Assembly: GCF_014651615.1 (NCBI RefSeq)
Contig: NZ_BMXF01000003.1
Location: 558,001 to 622,000, forward strand
Direction of reading: 5' to 3'
Source of the DNA: Persicitalea jodogahamensis
GTDB lineage: Bacteria; Bacteroidota; Bacteroidia; Cytophagales; Spirosomataceae
DNA length: 64,000 nt
The notes beneath the pieces were generated by a model. It worked only from the letters and a program-made list of their open reading frames with translations, was not told the origin of the DNA and did no database searches. The translations under genes were made by a program, and so were the position numbers. Of this stretch, positions 9,519 to 18,025 are shown in pieces (the stretch's first letter is position 1; the number at the start of each line of letters is the position of its first letter).

Positions 9519-10520
9519 TTGCAAAAACACTTTTTCTGCATCGATGCCCACACCTGCGGCAATCCCGTACGGGTAGTGACCGGTGGAGCTATCCCTCATT
9601 TGGAGGGGGCAACTATGAGTGAGAAACGCCTGCATTTCATGCGTGAATTCGACTGGATTCGGCGCGGCCTGATGTTCGAGCCTCGTGGTCACGACATGAT
9701 GTCGGGCAGTATATTGTACGAACCTTCTGATCCGGCCAATGACGCGGCGGTACTTTTCATCGAAACGTCGGGTTGCCTGCCCATGTGTGGGCATGGAACC
9801 ATCGGTACGGTCACGGTGGCCATTGAGCAGGGGCTGGTCACGCCCAAAGTACCGGGTACTTTGCGACTGGAAGTACCGGCGGGGTTGATCGTAGCTGACT
9901 ATACGCAGGTAGGGAACAAGGTCAAATCTGTTAAAATTACCAATATCAAATCATATCTCGCCGCCGAAGGGATCACGGTCGAATGCCCTGATTTGGGAAT
10001 GCTTACCGTCGATGTGGCCTACGGTGGGAATTTTTATGCCATCGTCGATGTCCAGACCAATTTTCCGGGTCTGGAACACTTCAAAGCTGAGCAGCTCATC
10101 GCCTGGGCACGGACACTGCGCGAGAGGATCAACGCCAGTCATAGCTTCGTGCATCCCGAAAACCCTTCGATCAATGGCCTGAGCCACATTCTCTGGACGG
10201 GTGAGCCATTGGATGCCAGTTCCACTGCCCGCAATGCGGTATTTTACGGTGACAAGGCTATTGACCGGTCGCCTTGTGGCACGGGTACTTCGGCCCGGAT
10301 GGCACAATGGTACGCGAAAGGCAAGCTGCGACCGGGGGAGGAATTTGTGCACGAGAGCATCATCGGCTCCAAATTCATTGGGCGAATTGAAGATGAAACC
10401 GAGTTGGACGGCCATCCCGCCATCGTCCCCAGCATCGAAGGTTGGGCGATTATCCATGGTTATAACCATCTTATTCTGGATGATGAAGATCCGTATGTGC
10501 ATGGTTTTCAGGTAATTTAA
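9519..10520 (+). CDS. 4-hydroxyproline 2-epimerase (proline racemase family)
   Basis: Interconverts trans-4-hydroxy-L-proline and cis-4-hydroxy-D-proline by two-base catalysis. Both catalytic cysteines are present: Cys90 in MCGHGTIG and Cys253 in DRSPCGTGTSA, which argues against the dehydratase variant that lacks one of them. The N-terminus FFCIDAHTCGNPVRVV is characteristic of hydroxyproline epimerases. The 333-residue length is normal. The frame has a stop at 9486-9488 and no in-frame ATG before residue 33, so the start must be a TTG, most probably the one at 9519. It lies between the deaminase and dehydrogenase genes, and the three form one likely transcript. Confidence 0.9.
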   Translation: MQKHFFCIDAHTCGNPVRVVTGGAIPHLEGATMSEKRLHFMREFDWIRRGLMFEPRGHDMMSGSILYEPSDPANDAAVLFIETSGCLPMCGHGTIGTVTVAIEQGLVTPKVPGTLRLEVPAGLIVADYTQVGNKVKSVKITNIKSYLAAEGITVECPDLGMLTVDVAYGGNFYAIVDVQTNFPGLEHFKAEQLIAWARTLRERINASHSFVHPENPSINGLSHILWTGEPLDASSTARNAVFYGDKAIDRSPCGTGTSARMAQWYAKGKLRPGEEFVHESIIGSKFIGRIEDETELDGHPAIVPSIEGWAIIHGYNHLILDDEDPYVHGFQVI

Positions 10521-10539
10521 TTTCTGAATATCGGAATAG

Positions 10540-11787
10540 ATGAAAAGTGTAGGGATCGTTGGAGGCGGAGTAAGCGGATTGTTTTCGGCCTATTATCTTT
10601 TGCAGGAAGGCTGCGAGGTGACCATTATCGAGCGGGGCAACTTCGCCGACGGTTGCTCTTTTGGCAATGCGGGTATGATTGTACCAAGTCACATTATTCC
10701 ACTAGCCCAGCCGGGGATGATTGCCAAGGGGATGCGCTGGATGCTGGATGCCCAAAGTCCCTTTTACGTCAAGCCGCGTATAAGCAGCGCTCTGGTAAAA
10801 TGGGGCTATCTTTTTTGGAAAAAGTCGACCGAAAAGCACGTTCATTACGCCATCCCTCACCTGCGCGACCTGAGTTTGCTAAGCAAAGAACTGTATCAGG
10901 AGTTGGCCAGCCAGGATGATTTCGCTTTTGGCTGGGAAGAGAAAGGCCTGCTTATGCTCTTCAAAAATCCCGGTACCCGCCACGAGATGGAGGAGGAAGC
11001 TGCTGTGGCCAACCGTTCGGGCATCGAAGCGCGGCTATTGTCGGGTAAGGAAACCCAGGCATTGGAACCGCACGTTCAGTTGACTGTGGAAGGGTCTGTA
11101 TTTTATCCCGGCGACGCCCATATTTACCCCAATCAGTTGATTGCCGGTTTGGTTAGTTATCTGAAAAAGAGTGGCGTGCGCTTCCTGGAAGATAATGTGG
11201 TGGAAGATTTCGAAATCCAAAATGAAAAAGTCAAGTCGGTAAAGACCGACAGCGGCAGCTATTCTTTCGACGAATTCGTTATTGCCGCCGGAGCCTGGTC
11301 GCCAATTTTGACCCAGAAACTAGGCATTTCGCTTTCACTCCAAGGTGGTAAAGGATATAGCTTTCTTGCGGAAGGCCTGGAAACCAAAATGCAAATACCT
11401 GCCATTATGCTGGAAGCCCGTACTACCGCCACACCCATGGGCGGCGGTGTCCGCTTTGCCGGGACGCTGGAAATCGCCGGGACAGACGAAACGATTAATA
11501 TGAATCGCGTGCGTGGCATCCATCACTCAATCCGGCAATACTACCCAGATTTGGAAGTTGATTTTCCGGAAGAAGAAAAAGTGTGGAGCGGTCTGCGGCC
11601 CTGCTCGCCGGATGGTTTACCCTACATTGGCCGGGTGAAGAATTTCAACAATCTTACCCTGGCAACGGGCCATGGCATGATGGGCCTCAGTCTTGGTCCG
11701 GCCACCGGAAAATTAGTAGCGGATACCATTGCAGGAAACAAAGCAAGCGTAGGCGTCGAAGCTTTTGCGCCAGGAAGGTTCAACTAG
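10540..11787 (+). CDS. FAD-dependent D-amino-acid dehydrogenase, probable D-hydroxyproline dehydrogenase
   Basis: A 415-residue DAO/DadA-fold flavoprotein. The N-terminal dinucleotide-binding motif GIVGGGVSGLFSAYYL sits at residues 5-20, followed by an acidic residue after the second strand (TIIERG). The C-terminal FAD contact block reads GLRPCSPDGLPYIG ... TGHGMMGLSLGP. It starts 19 bp after the epimerase gene. In this setting the expected reaction is oxidation of cis-4-hydroxy-D-proline to 1-pyrroline-4-hydroxy-2-carboxylate, feeding the DapA-like deaminase at 8498. No oxidoreductase subunit genes are adjacent, so it probably passes electrons to the respiratory chain or acts as a single-chain enzyme. 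A general D-amino-acid dehydrogenase is the alternative. Confidence 0.82.
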   Translation: MKSVGIVGGGVSGLFSAYYLLQEGCEVTIIERGNFADGCSFGNAGMIVPSHIIPLAQPGMIAKGMRWMLDAQSPFYVKPRISSALVKWGYLFWKKSTEKHVHYAIPHLRDLSLLSKELYQELASQDDFAFGWEEKGLLMLFKNPGTRHEMEEEAAVANRSGIEARLLSGKETQALEPHVQLTVEGSVFYPGDAHIYPNQLIAGLVSYLKKSGVRFLEDNVVEDFEIQNEKVKSVKTDSGSYSFDEFVIAAGAWSPILTQKLGISLSLQGGKGYSFLAEGLETKMQIPAIMLEARTTATPMGGGVRFAGTLEIAGTDETINMNRVRGIHHSIRQYYPDLEVDFPEEEKVWSGLRPCSPDGLPYIGRVKNFNNLTLATGHGMMGLSLGPATGKLVADTIAGNKASVGVEAFAPGRFN

Positions 11788-12543
11788 TTATCGTCCTTCT
11801 ACCGATAATACCTTCGTGTTGTTTTTCAATACCTTTAAAATGAGGTAGAGTACCGCACCTGCTACGCCAAGAATAAGCCAATGCCGATTGCGGAAGGTGA
11901 TCTCACCGTAAAGGATGTATTCCCCTACGGCATCAAAAATGAAAAAAAGAATAAACAAAGCCGCAAAGCCATTCTTCTCCTGCCGAAGTACTTTTTTCAG
12001 ACTGAACTCCAAATTCGGGTTCTTCCACTGGCCAAAATAGGGAATAATGGCGGGTGTCACTCCGGCCCAGGCCCGGAAATTATCCCCAAATTTGCCTTCA
12101 ATGAATTGCTCCTCCGTGTACATAATGCGCTCGTAATACAGCCAGTATGCCAGTACGAAGGCGACGATGAACCAGGTGTTGGCCGTTAGCATGGCTACGC
12201 CCAGAAACATGAAGAAGTTTCCTACGTATAACGGATGCCGTACTACCGAGTAGATACCCGAAGTGTTGAGTGTATCGGCCACTTGCTCCTCCGTATTGCG
12301 GCCCGAAGTGTTTTTTGGGGTAAAACCCACCGTCAGGATCCTGATCAACTGACCAAACAGCCCCACGGCAAGGCACAAAAACTGGTATTCAGTCGAGGTA
12401 TACGGTAGATCGGAAACCTGGGCGTGCTGCCAGACCATGTAAGCATAGACCGCCAATCCCATCCCCAGAATCACCAGGGGGAGGGTACCTCTATACTTAA
12501 AAAGCCAGTTGCCCTGGCGGTCAAACTCTTTTACTAACTCCAT
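11788..12543 (-). CDS. Isoprenylcysteine-methyltransferase-like integral membrane methyltransferase
   Basis: A 251-residue multi-spanning protein with the ICMT/PEMT-like S-adenosylmethionine-binding signature near its middle: YSVVRHPLYVGNF, then an aromatic/acidic stretch YYERIMYTEEQF and KFGDNFRAWAGVTPAIIPYF. About five to six hydrophobic segments are visible. I place the start at ATG 12543; the frame also offers a TTG at 12627, but the added 28 residues look unlike the family. Bacterial members methylate small lipids or lipid phosphate groups; the substrate here is unknown. The gene is convergent with the hydroxyproline cluster, and the two stop codons touch (TAG 11785-11787, then 11788). 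Confidence 0.75.
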   Translation of the reverse strand: MELVKEFDRQGNWLFKYRGTLPLVILGMGLAVYAYMVWQHAQVSDLPYTSTEYQFLCLAVGLFGQLIRILTVGFTPKNTSGRNTEEQVADTLNTSGIYSVVRHPLYVGNFFMFLGVAMLTANTWFIVAFVLAYWLYYERIMYTEEQFIEGKFGDNFRAWAGVTPAIIPYFGQWKNPNLEFSLKKVLRQEKNGFAALFILFFIFDAVGEYILYGEITFRNRHWLILGVAGAVLYLILKVLKNNTKVLSVEGR

Positions 12544-12631
12544 TTTACTGATCCCCAAATAGTACGTTGGCGGCGAAATTAATACTATAGGGTCAATATG
12601 GGGCAATCGAGAGGGGAGAAATCTCAACAGA

Positions 12632-13159
12632 TCAATCGCACAGACACTTTGTCAAATCCATGATGTACTGGGCTTCGGCAACATCCAATTGAAGGAAATA
12701 GGACGATACCGTTAATGCTAGGAAGAAACCAGCCACTACACTACCTGTCAGAAATGCATACTTTTTGGGTTTTTCGGTATTTGCGAATGAGAAAAGTTCG
12801 TTGGGTTTATAGAGAACATTGGCAAAATAATAGGAAAGAATGAGCGATATGAGTGCTTTTCCCAGCAGTCCGGATAATGCCGTGCTTTTGCCCGAATCGC
12901 TTTTCCGCAAAGCCATTTCCTGGCAGCGAATGCATTTCTCGGCATAACTCAATAGCGATTGCTTGTTCTTTTCGCTAGTAGATACTCTATTAAATAGCTC
13001 AGAATAAAATCCCGAATTCAACTCAGAGACATCGCTGGCCGATTGAGTTTGGGCGTTTGCTTCTTGAAATGAAAAAAAAGCCACAAGGCCCAAAAGTACA
13101 ACTCTGAGCCCTGTAGCTTTTTTGAAATTCTGGAAAAGATCAGCGAAGGTACTTTTCAT
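12632..13159 (-). CDS. Hypothetical exported membrane protein with Cys motifs
   Basis: A 175-residue protein I do not recognise. It starts at ATG 13159 (MKSTFADL); a GTG at 13186 is the alternative. A hydrophobic N-terminal segment ends in a signal-peptidase-like site (FQEANAQ). A polar region carries a CIRC motif (AEKCIRCQE), then two hydrophobic helices flank a short basic loop (EKPKKYAF), and the C-terminus ends CLCD. The two CxxC/CxC motifs could bind metal or form disulfides, which is inference. It lies just downstream of the RND pump gene on the same strand and upstream of the ICMT-like gene. Confidence 0.55.
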   Translation of the reverse strand: MKSTFADLFQNFKKATGLRVVLLGLVAFFSFQEANAQTQSASDVSELNSGFYSELFNRVSTSEKNKQSLLSYAEKCIRCQEMALRKSDSGKSTALSGLLGKALISLILSYYFANVLYKPNELFSFANTEKPKKYAFLTGSVVAGFFLALTVSSYFLQLDVAEAQYIMDLTKCLCD

Positions 13160-13210
13160 CCCCTCAAATAAAGGAAAATCAGGCACAATCTCAAACTAAG
13201 CAATTGTCCA

Positions 13211-16200
13211 CTACACCCCAACCAGCTCCGCATCCTGCCGCTCTTCCACGGGCGGTGCCACGTAATTGCGAGACATGTAAGAGTATACCGCTGGAATGAC
13301 AAACAGTGTCAACGCAGTGGAGAACAGCATTCCACCCACCACGGCGATACCCATCGATACGCGGCTCTCGGAACCTGCACCCAGCGCAAGAGCGATGGGT
13401 AGGATGCCGAGAATCGTGCAAAGGCTGGTCATCAGGATGGGCCGGAAGCGCGACACGGCGGCTTCGATAGCAGCCTGCGTTTTGTCGAGGCCCTCTTCCT
13501 TTCGCTGATTGGCAAATTCCACGATCAGGATACCGTTTTTGGTTACCAGACCGACAAGAACAATGATGCCGATTTGGCTGAAAATATTCATGGTCTGTCC
13601 AAAATCCCAGAGGGATAGCAGGGCTCCACAAACGGCAAGTGGTACGGTAAGCAGAATGATAATGGGATCGATAAAACTCTCAAACTGTGCCGCCAGAATC
13701 AGGAAAATAAGTACCAACGATAGCAGAAAAGCGAAAAGGAGGCTATTGGAACTTTCCTTGAATTCGCGGGAGTTGCCGTCTAAAGCGGTATTGAAGGTGT
13801 CATCCAGCTCCTCTTTTCCAATGCGTTCGATTTCGGCAATTCCCTCGCCGAGGGTCACGCCTTTGGCCGTATTTGCTGAGATTGTCGCCGAAATATAGCG
13901 GTTGAAGCGCAACAACTGTGGCGGTGAACTTTGTTCGGTTAACCTCACCAGGTTATCCATTTGGATGAGTTCGCCGGATTTGCTCTTGACATAAAGGGAC
14001 TTTAAATCCAGCAGGTCATTGCGTTCGGCCCGTTCCAGCTGTCCGATGACCTGGTATTGCTTACCATCCTGAATGTAGTACCCGAAGCGGCGACCGCTCA
14101 GGGCAAGCTGCAGGGTTTGGCCAACGTCCTGAATAGAAACACCAAGGCTTTGCGCCTTCTCACGATCAATTTCTACCCGGATTTCGGGTTTGGTGAATTT
14201 CAGGTTGGCATCGGCTCCTTCCAGTAGCGGACTGGCTTGTGCTTTTTCAAGTACCTTAGGCAAGTACTCTTTCAGCTTCTCAAAATTGGGCGCCTGTATT
14301 ACATATTGGATGGGCTGGCCCCGTGAGCGCCCGGCGTTGATGGTCTGATCCTGAGAAACGATGGTGCGCGCTCCCGAAAACTTTTTGAGCTTGGTGGTCA
14401 AGTCCTCCACGATTTCCTGCTGAGAACGGCTGCGCTGCTCAGGTGTAGAAAGGGTAAGTCTCAAATAGCCCGAATTGGTGGAGCCAGACCCGAAGCCCGG
14501 TGAAGTAATGGCCACGACACCCACACGCTCGTTGGGGGCCAGTTCGTCGTATACAAACTGACTCACCTCGTTCATGTATTGGGTCATGTACTCAAATGTC
14601 GCCCCTTCCTGGGCCGTACTGTTGATACGGATATTGCTCCGGTCTTCCAGTGGGGCCAGTTCGGCAGGCAGCCGCTTGCCAGTCAGCAGGTAGTAGCTGA
14701 TGCCGATAAAGCCGAGCATGAGGATCCAGGCCATCCAGCGGTAACGCATGAAACCCATTAATGCCGACTCGTATCCTTCCGTGAGCCAGACAAAAAATGG
14801 CTCGGTTTTCCGATAGAGCCAGGGTTGCCGCTGCCGGGTTTTCAGGAGCCTGGAACTCAGCATGGGAGTCAGGGTAAGCGATACGAAAGCTGAAATGATA
14901 ACGGCTCCCGCCACTACAATCCCGAACTCCCGGAATAGCTGACCGGTAACGCCATCCAGAAAAATAACGGGCAGGAATACCGCCGCCAGCGTGATGGTGG
15001 TGGAAATGACTGCAAAATAAATTTCACGTGAGCCGATAAATGCAGCCTGAGCAGGATTCATCCCTTCCTCAATTTTGGCGTAGATATTCTCAAGTACTAC
15101 AATGGCATCGTCAACTACCAGGCCAATGGCCAAAACGATTCCTAAAAGGGTAAGAACATTAATTGAGAAGCCGAAGAGGTACATGATGAAAAATGTACCG
15201 ACCAGAGAGATTGGAATGGCCGTCAGGGGAATGAGGGTAGAGCGCCAGTCTCGGAGAAAAACAAAAATAATGAGGGCCACCAGTAAAAAGGCAATCAAGA
15301 TGGTTTCCTCTACCTCGGAGATGGAAGCTTTCACAAATTTGGTGTAGTCGCTGCCCAGTTCCACCTTCACATCGGGCGGTAGGTCGGCCTCAATTTGTTC
15401 CAGTTTTTTATTCAGGTCGTTGACAATACTGATGTGATTGGCGCCAGGCTGGGGGATAACTGCCACGGCTATCATTGGAATGCCGTCCCGCTTGAAAGAG
15501 GTGCGTTCATTCTCCGCGGCCAACTCGGCTCGACCCACGTCCCGGAAGCGAACAATGCGATTGGTCTCCTCCTTAATGATCATGTTATCGAAGTCTTCAA
15601 CCGTTCTGAGCCTGCCCAAGGTACGGACCGAAAGCTCCATCATCTGCCCTTCGATACTACCCGAGGGTAGTTCTACATTCTGGCGGGCCAGGGCCGATGA
15701 AATATCAATGGATGTAAGCCGGTAAGCCGCCATTTTGGCCGGATCGATGCGCAATCGCATGGAGTATTTTTGCTCTCCCCAGATTTGTACGCTACTTACT
15801 CCTTTGATGGTCTGGAACTTCTCTTTAAACTGTCGGGTGACTATGTCGTTCAGGTCGAGCAGGGGGCGGGTGCTACTCTGCACGTTGATAAACCAGATCG
15901 GCGAAGAATCGGCGTCAGCCTTCGAAACAATGGGCGGTTCCACATCGGGGGGGAGATTGCGCTGAGCTCCCGAAACGCGGTCGCGCACATCATTAGCGGC
16001 GGCTTCCATATCCACCCCCAGGTCAAACTCAACGGTGATCCTACTGCGGCCATCACTGCTTGAGGAGGAGAGTGTACGAATCCCCGCGATGCCATTGATT
16101 GACTCTTCCAGCGGCTCGGTAATCTGGGATTCGATGATCTCGGCATTGGCCCCCGTGTAGCTGGTACTTACCGTAACTACCGGCGGGTCCACGCTCGGAA

Positions 16201-16312
16201 ATTCCCGAATGCCCAGATACAGGAAGCCGATGACACCAAAAAGGATAATGACCAGCGACATCACGATCGCCAATACCGGGCGTTTAATGCTAATGTCTGA
16301 TAATGAAGCCAT
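13211..16312 (-). CDS. RND efflux pump inner-membrane permease (HAE1 type)
   Basis: A 1033-residue AcrB/MexB-like proton-driven exporter. It shows the usual start (SIKRPVLAIVMSLVIILFG), two large periplasmic loops, twelve predicted membrane helices, and the proton-relay aspartate pair in helix 4 (GLVVDDAIVVLENI, about residue 400). The sequence ends in a helix-rich region TALTLFVIPAVYS typical of the family. Its membrane-fusion partner is encoded upstream at 16752-17861, with a four-helix-bundle gene between. No TolC-like outer-membrane factor is adjacent, so it must borrow one encoded elsewhere. Likely substrates are drugs, detergents or toxic lipids; the sequence does not tell which. Confidence 0.94.
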   Translation of the reverse strand: MASLSDISIKRPVLAIVMSLVIILFGVIGFLYLGIREFPSVDPPVVTVSTSYTGANAEIIESQITEPLEESINGIAGIRTLSSSSSDGRSRITVEFDLGVDMEAAANDVRDRVSGAQRNLPPDVEPPIVSKADADSSPIWFINVQSSTRPLLDLNDIVTRQFKEKFQTIKGVSSVQIWGEQKYSMRLRIDPAKMAAYRLTSIDISSALARQNVELPSGSIEGQMMELSVRTLGRLRTVEDFDNMIIKEETNRIVRFRDVGRAELAAENERTSFKRDGIPMIAVAVIPQPGANHISIVNDLNKKLEQIEADLPPDVKVELGSDYTKFVKASISEVEETILIAFLLVALIIFVFLRDWRSTLIPLTAIPISLVGTFFIMYLFGFSINVLTLLGIVLAIGLVVDDAIVVLENIYAKIEEGMNPAQAAFIGSREIYFAVISTTITLAAVFLPVIFLDGVTGQLFREFGIVVAGAVIISAFVSLTLTPMLSSRLLKTRQRQPWLYRKTEPFFVWLTEGYESALMGFMRYRWMAWILMLGFIGISYYLLTGKRLPAELAPLEDRSNIRINSTAQEGATFEYMTQYMNEVSQFVYDELAPNERVGVVAITSPGFGSGSTNSGYLRLTLSTPEQRSRSQQEIVEDLTTKLKKFSGARTIVSQDQTINAGRSRGQPIQYVIQAPNFEKLKEYLPKVLEKAQASPLLEGADANLKFTKPEIRVEIDREKAQSLGVSIQDVGQTLQLALSGRRFGYYIQDGKQYQVIGQLERAERNDLLDLKSLYVKSKSGELIQMDNLVRLTEQSSPPQLLRFNRYISATISANTAKGVTLGEGIAEIERIGKEELDDTFNTALDGNSREFKESSNSLLFAFLLSLVLIFLILAAQFESFIDPIIILLTVPLAVCGALLSLWDFGQTMNIFSQIGIIVLVGLVTKNGILIVEFANQRKEEGLDKTQAAIEAAVSRFRPILMTSLCTILGILPIALALGAGSESRVSMGIAVVGGMLFSTALTLFVIPAVYSYMSRNYVAPPVEERQDAELVGV

Positions 16313-16323
16313 AGGTGGGGTAT

Positions 16324-16743
16324 ATGAGTTTTAAGTTTATGAGTTTCGAACAGTCTTGATTAGAGAAACTAACATAGCTTTTACCTCTCGTGTTTTATCG
16401 TCGCTCTTTTGGAAATCTTGAATTGAAATATATGCAAGGTCTTTTGCCAATAGTATATAATACTCTGTCTCATGAAGCGATCCGAGTGATACTTGAAAAA
16501 AGTTGGCGATGTCTTTGCTTGTTGACTTGCCACAACCTTCGGCTAGATTAGCTGCGATCGATACACTGGATCGTCTGATCTGAGGAGTAAGTCCGAAAAT
16601 TTCCTGCTTCGGAAAGGAGTTAGTCATTTCGTAAATCCAAAGCACGAGTTCATGTGCCTTCTGCCAGACTTTTAGCGTTTTGTAGGATTGCATAATTGTT
16701 CTTGATCTAATAGAACTCCTAAACTCAAAAACTTCTAACTCAT
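16324..16743. mobile_element. Inverted-repeat-framed four-helix-bundle cassette inside the efflux operon
   Basis: Two 23-nt arms, 16324-16346 and 16721-16743, match at 20 of 23 positions when one is reverse-complemented. Both carry repeated (A/T)TGAGTT words. They enclose a single small gene and fill the whole gap between the adaptor gene (ending 16752) and the pump gene (starting 16312). The left arm overlaps the stop codon of the enclosed gene. No transposase is present. I infer a small non-autonomous insertion. Confidence 0.5.
16337..16693 (-). CDS. Four-helix-bundle protein (23S rRNA intervening-sequence family)
   Basis: A 118-residue protein with the family signature: N-terminal YKTLKVWQKAHELVLWIYE, the central PKQEIFGLTPQIRRSSVSIAANLAEG segment, and the C-terminal SLHETEYYILLAKDL helix. 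The family forms pentameric four-helix bundles and was first seen in 23S rRNA intervening sequences; a relative (Avd) accompanies diversity-generating retroelements. No reverse transcriptase is nearby. Its role is unknown. Lying between an RND adaptor and its pump, in the same direction, it must be co-transcribed with them unless it has its own promoter. The flanking inverted repeats suggest it arrived as a unit. Confidence 0.9.
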   Translation of the reverse strand: MQSYKTLKVWQKAHELVLWIYEMTNSFPKQEIFGLTPQIRRSSVSIAANLAEGCGKSTSKDIANFFQVSLGSLHETEYYILLAKDLAYISIQDFQKSDDKTREVKAMLVSLIKTVRNS

Positions 16744-16751
16744 GAACTCAA

Positions 16752-17861
16752 TCATAACGCTGCTTTCACCTTATCTCGTATCGTTTCACGGATTTCTACT
16801 GAACCACCTGGTTTTACCTGTAAAATACCTGTGGTGATCAGGGTATCTCCGGCCGCAAGTCCTCCCAGTATTTCCATTTGTGCCTCACCCCGTACCCCGA
16901 CTTTAACTTCCCTGGGGGTAGCTTTGCCATCTTTCACCAGGAAAACTTTATGGCCTTCCTGCTCGGGGACAACCGCCTCGTTGGGGACCGTAATTGCTGC
17001 ACCTTTTGAACCGGTGACAAGCTCAATGCGGGCGAATGCCCCGGGTAGCAAGGCACCGTTGCCGTTTGGACTGGTCGCCCGCATTTGCAGCGTGCGGGTT
17101 TGGGGGTCAATTTTGGGATCCACGGCATAGACGCGGCCCGTATGCTCGACATCAGAACTTTCGGTGGTGTATGTGATCATGCTGCCTGTCCGGATTCTAT
17201 CCGCGTATTTGGCAGGTACCGAAAATTCTACCTTCGCCGGATTGGTGTTGGTGAGGGTGGTGATGCGGGAGGTTGGGGTCACGTAACTACCCTCACTGAT
17301 ATACCGCAACCCCAATCGCCCTGAAAAAGGGGCTTTGATGGTAGTTCTGGTAAGCTGTGCTTTAATGTTGTCGATGTCAGCCTGATTGGTTTTAACTGTC
17401 GTAAGGCTAATGTCGTACTCGCGTTGGCTGATGGCCTCTTTTTCGAGCAACCTTCGCTGACGAAACTCGTTGTCTTCGGAGAGTTTCTTTGCGTATTCCA
17501 GTTTTTGCAGCTGAGCCTGCAGGTCGTCATCATAGATTTTCAGCAGGGTTGCTCCTTTTTGAACATACTGACCTTCCTTGAATAGCAGTTGGGTGATTTT
17601 CCCTGAAACCTCGCTTCTGATTTCCACCTCCTCGTTGGCCAGGATACTGCCCGTAGTTTTAACTACGTCATCGAGCGATGATGGCTGGACGACCATCACT
17701 GACACAACTGTTTTGCCGCCACTTCCTTTCTTTGGCGCATCTGCCGATGCTTCAGTCTGATCAGGCTTATTGAAAAACTCTTTCAGACGTGGATAAAAGA
17801 CAAGGCCTAAAAGCATTACAACTATCAGGACCGTAATCAGGCGTTTAGTGGGTTTGTTCAT
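16752..17861 (-). CDS. RND efflux periplasmic adaptor (membrane fusion protein)
   Basis: A 369-residue HlyD/AcrA-like protein. An N-terminal membrane anchor (LITVLIVVMLLGLVFYP) is followed by a lipoyl-like half-motif (VEIRSEVSGKITQLLFKEGQ, around residue 80-100), a coiled-coil hairpin (about 105-160), the second lipoyl half (TTIKAPFSGRLGLRYISEGS) and a beta-barrel/membrane-proximal domain ending in ITTGILQVKPG. It should link the pump at 13211-16312 to an outer-membrane channel. A Bacteroidota -7 element lies just upstream (17891-17898), so this gene is the probable start of the operon. Confidence 0.93.
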   Translation of the reverse strand: MNKPTKRLITVLIVVMLLGLVFYPRLKEFFNKPDQTEASADAPKKGSGGKTVVSVMVVQPSSLDDVVKTTGSILANEEVEIRSEVSGKITQLLFKEGQYVQKGATLLKIYDDDLQAQLQKLEYAKKLSEDNEFRQRRLLEKEAISQREYDISLTTVKTNQADIDNIKAQLTRTTIKAPFSGRLGLRYISEGSYVTPTSRITTLTNTNPAKVEFSVPAKYADRIRTGSMITYTTESSDVEHTGRVYAVDPKIDPQTRTLQMRATSPNGNGALLPGAFARIELVTGSKGAAITVPNEAVVPEQEGHKVFLVKDGKATPREVKVGVRGEAQMEILGGLAAGDTLITTGILQVKPGGSVEIRETIRDKVKAAL

Positions 17862-17890
17862 TGAATGTCTTAAGAATATTTTATTGGTAG

Positions 17891-17898
17891 CAAATTTA
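17891..17898 (-). promoter_or_regulatory. Putative -7 element for the efflux operon
   Basis: TAAATTTG on the minus strand fits the TAnnTTTG consensus of the Bacteroidota primary sigma factor. It lies 30 bp before the adaptor start codon at 17861. No clear -33 TTTG is seen. Confidence 0.45.
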
Positions 17899-17968
17899 GT
17901 GTATAAATGTCGGGAAAGGGTAGTTAATAACGGAATGTTTACCTACCAACAGCTGTATTTTCCGACAA

Positions 17969-18000
17969 AAAAAATGCCCGGCATCAGCCGGGCATTTTTT
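17969..18000 (-). terminator. Bidirectional-type rho-independent terminator after susD
   Basis: Perfect 14-bp stem (17969-17982 with 17987-18000) around a 4-nt loop, with A-tract and T-tract on either side. It follows the susD stop at 18026 on the minus strand and insulates the efflux operon from the susCD transcript. Confidence 0.9.
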
Positions 18001-18025
18001 AAGTAAAACCTTATGGACTTTTTGG

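Noticed and set aside
16337-16693. Four-helix-bundle gene as the accessory protein of a diversity-generating retroelement
   Set aside because: No reverse transcriptase, template repeat or variable repeat is seen in the window.
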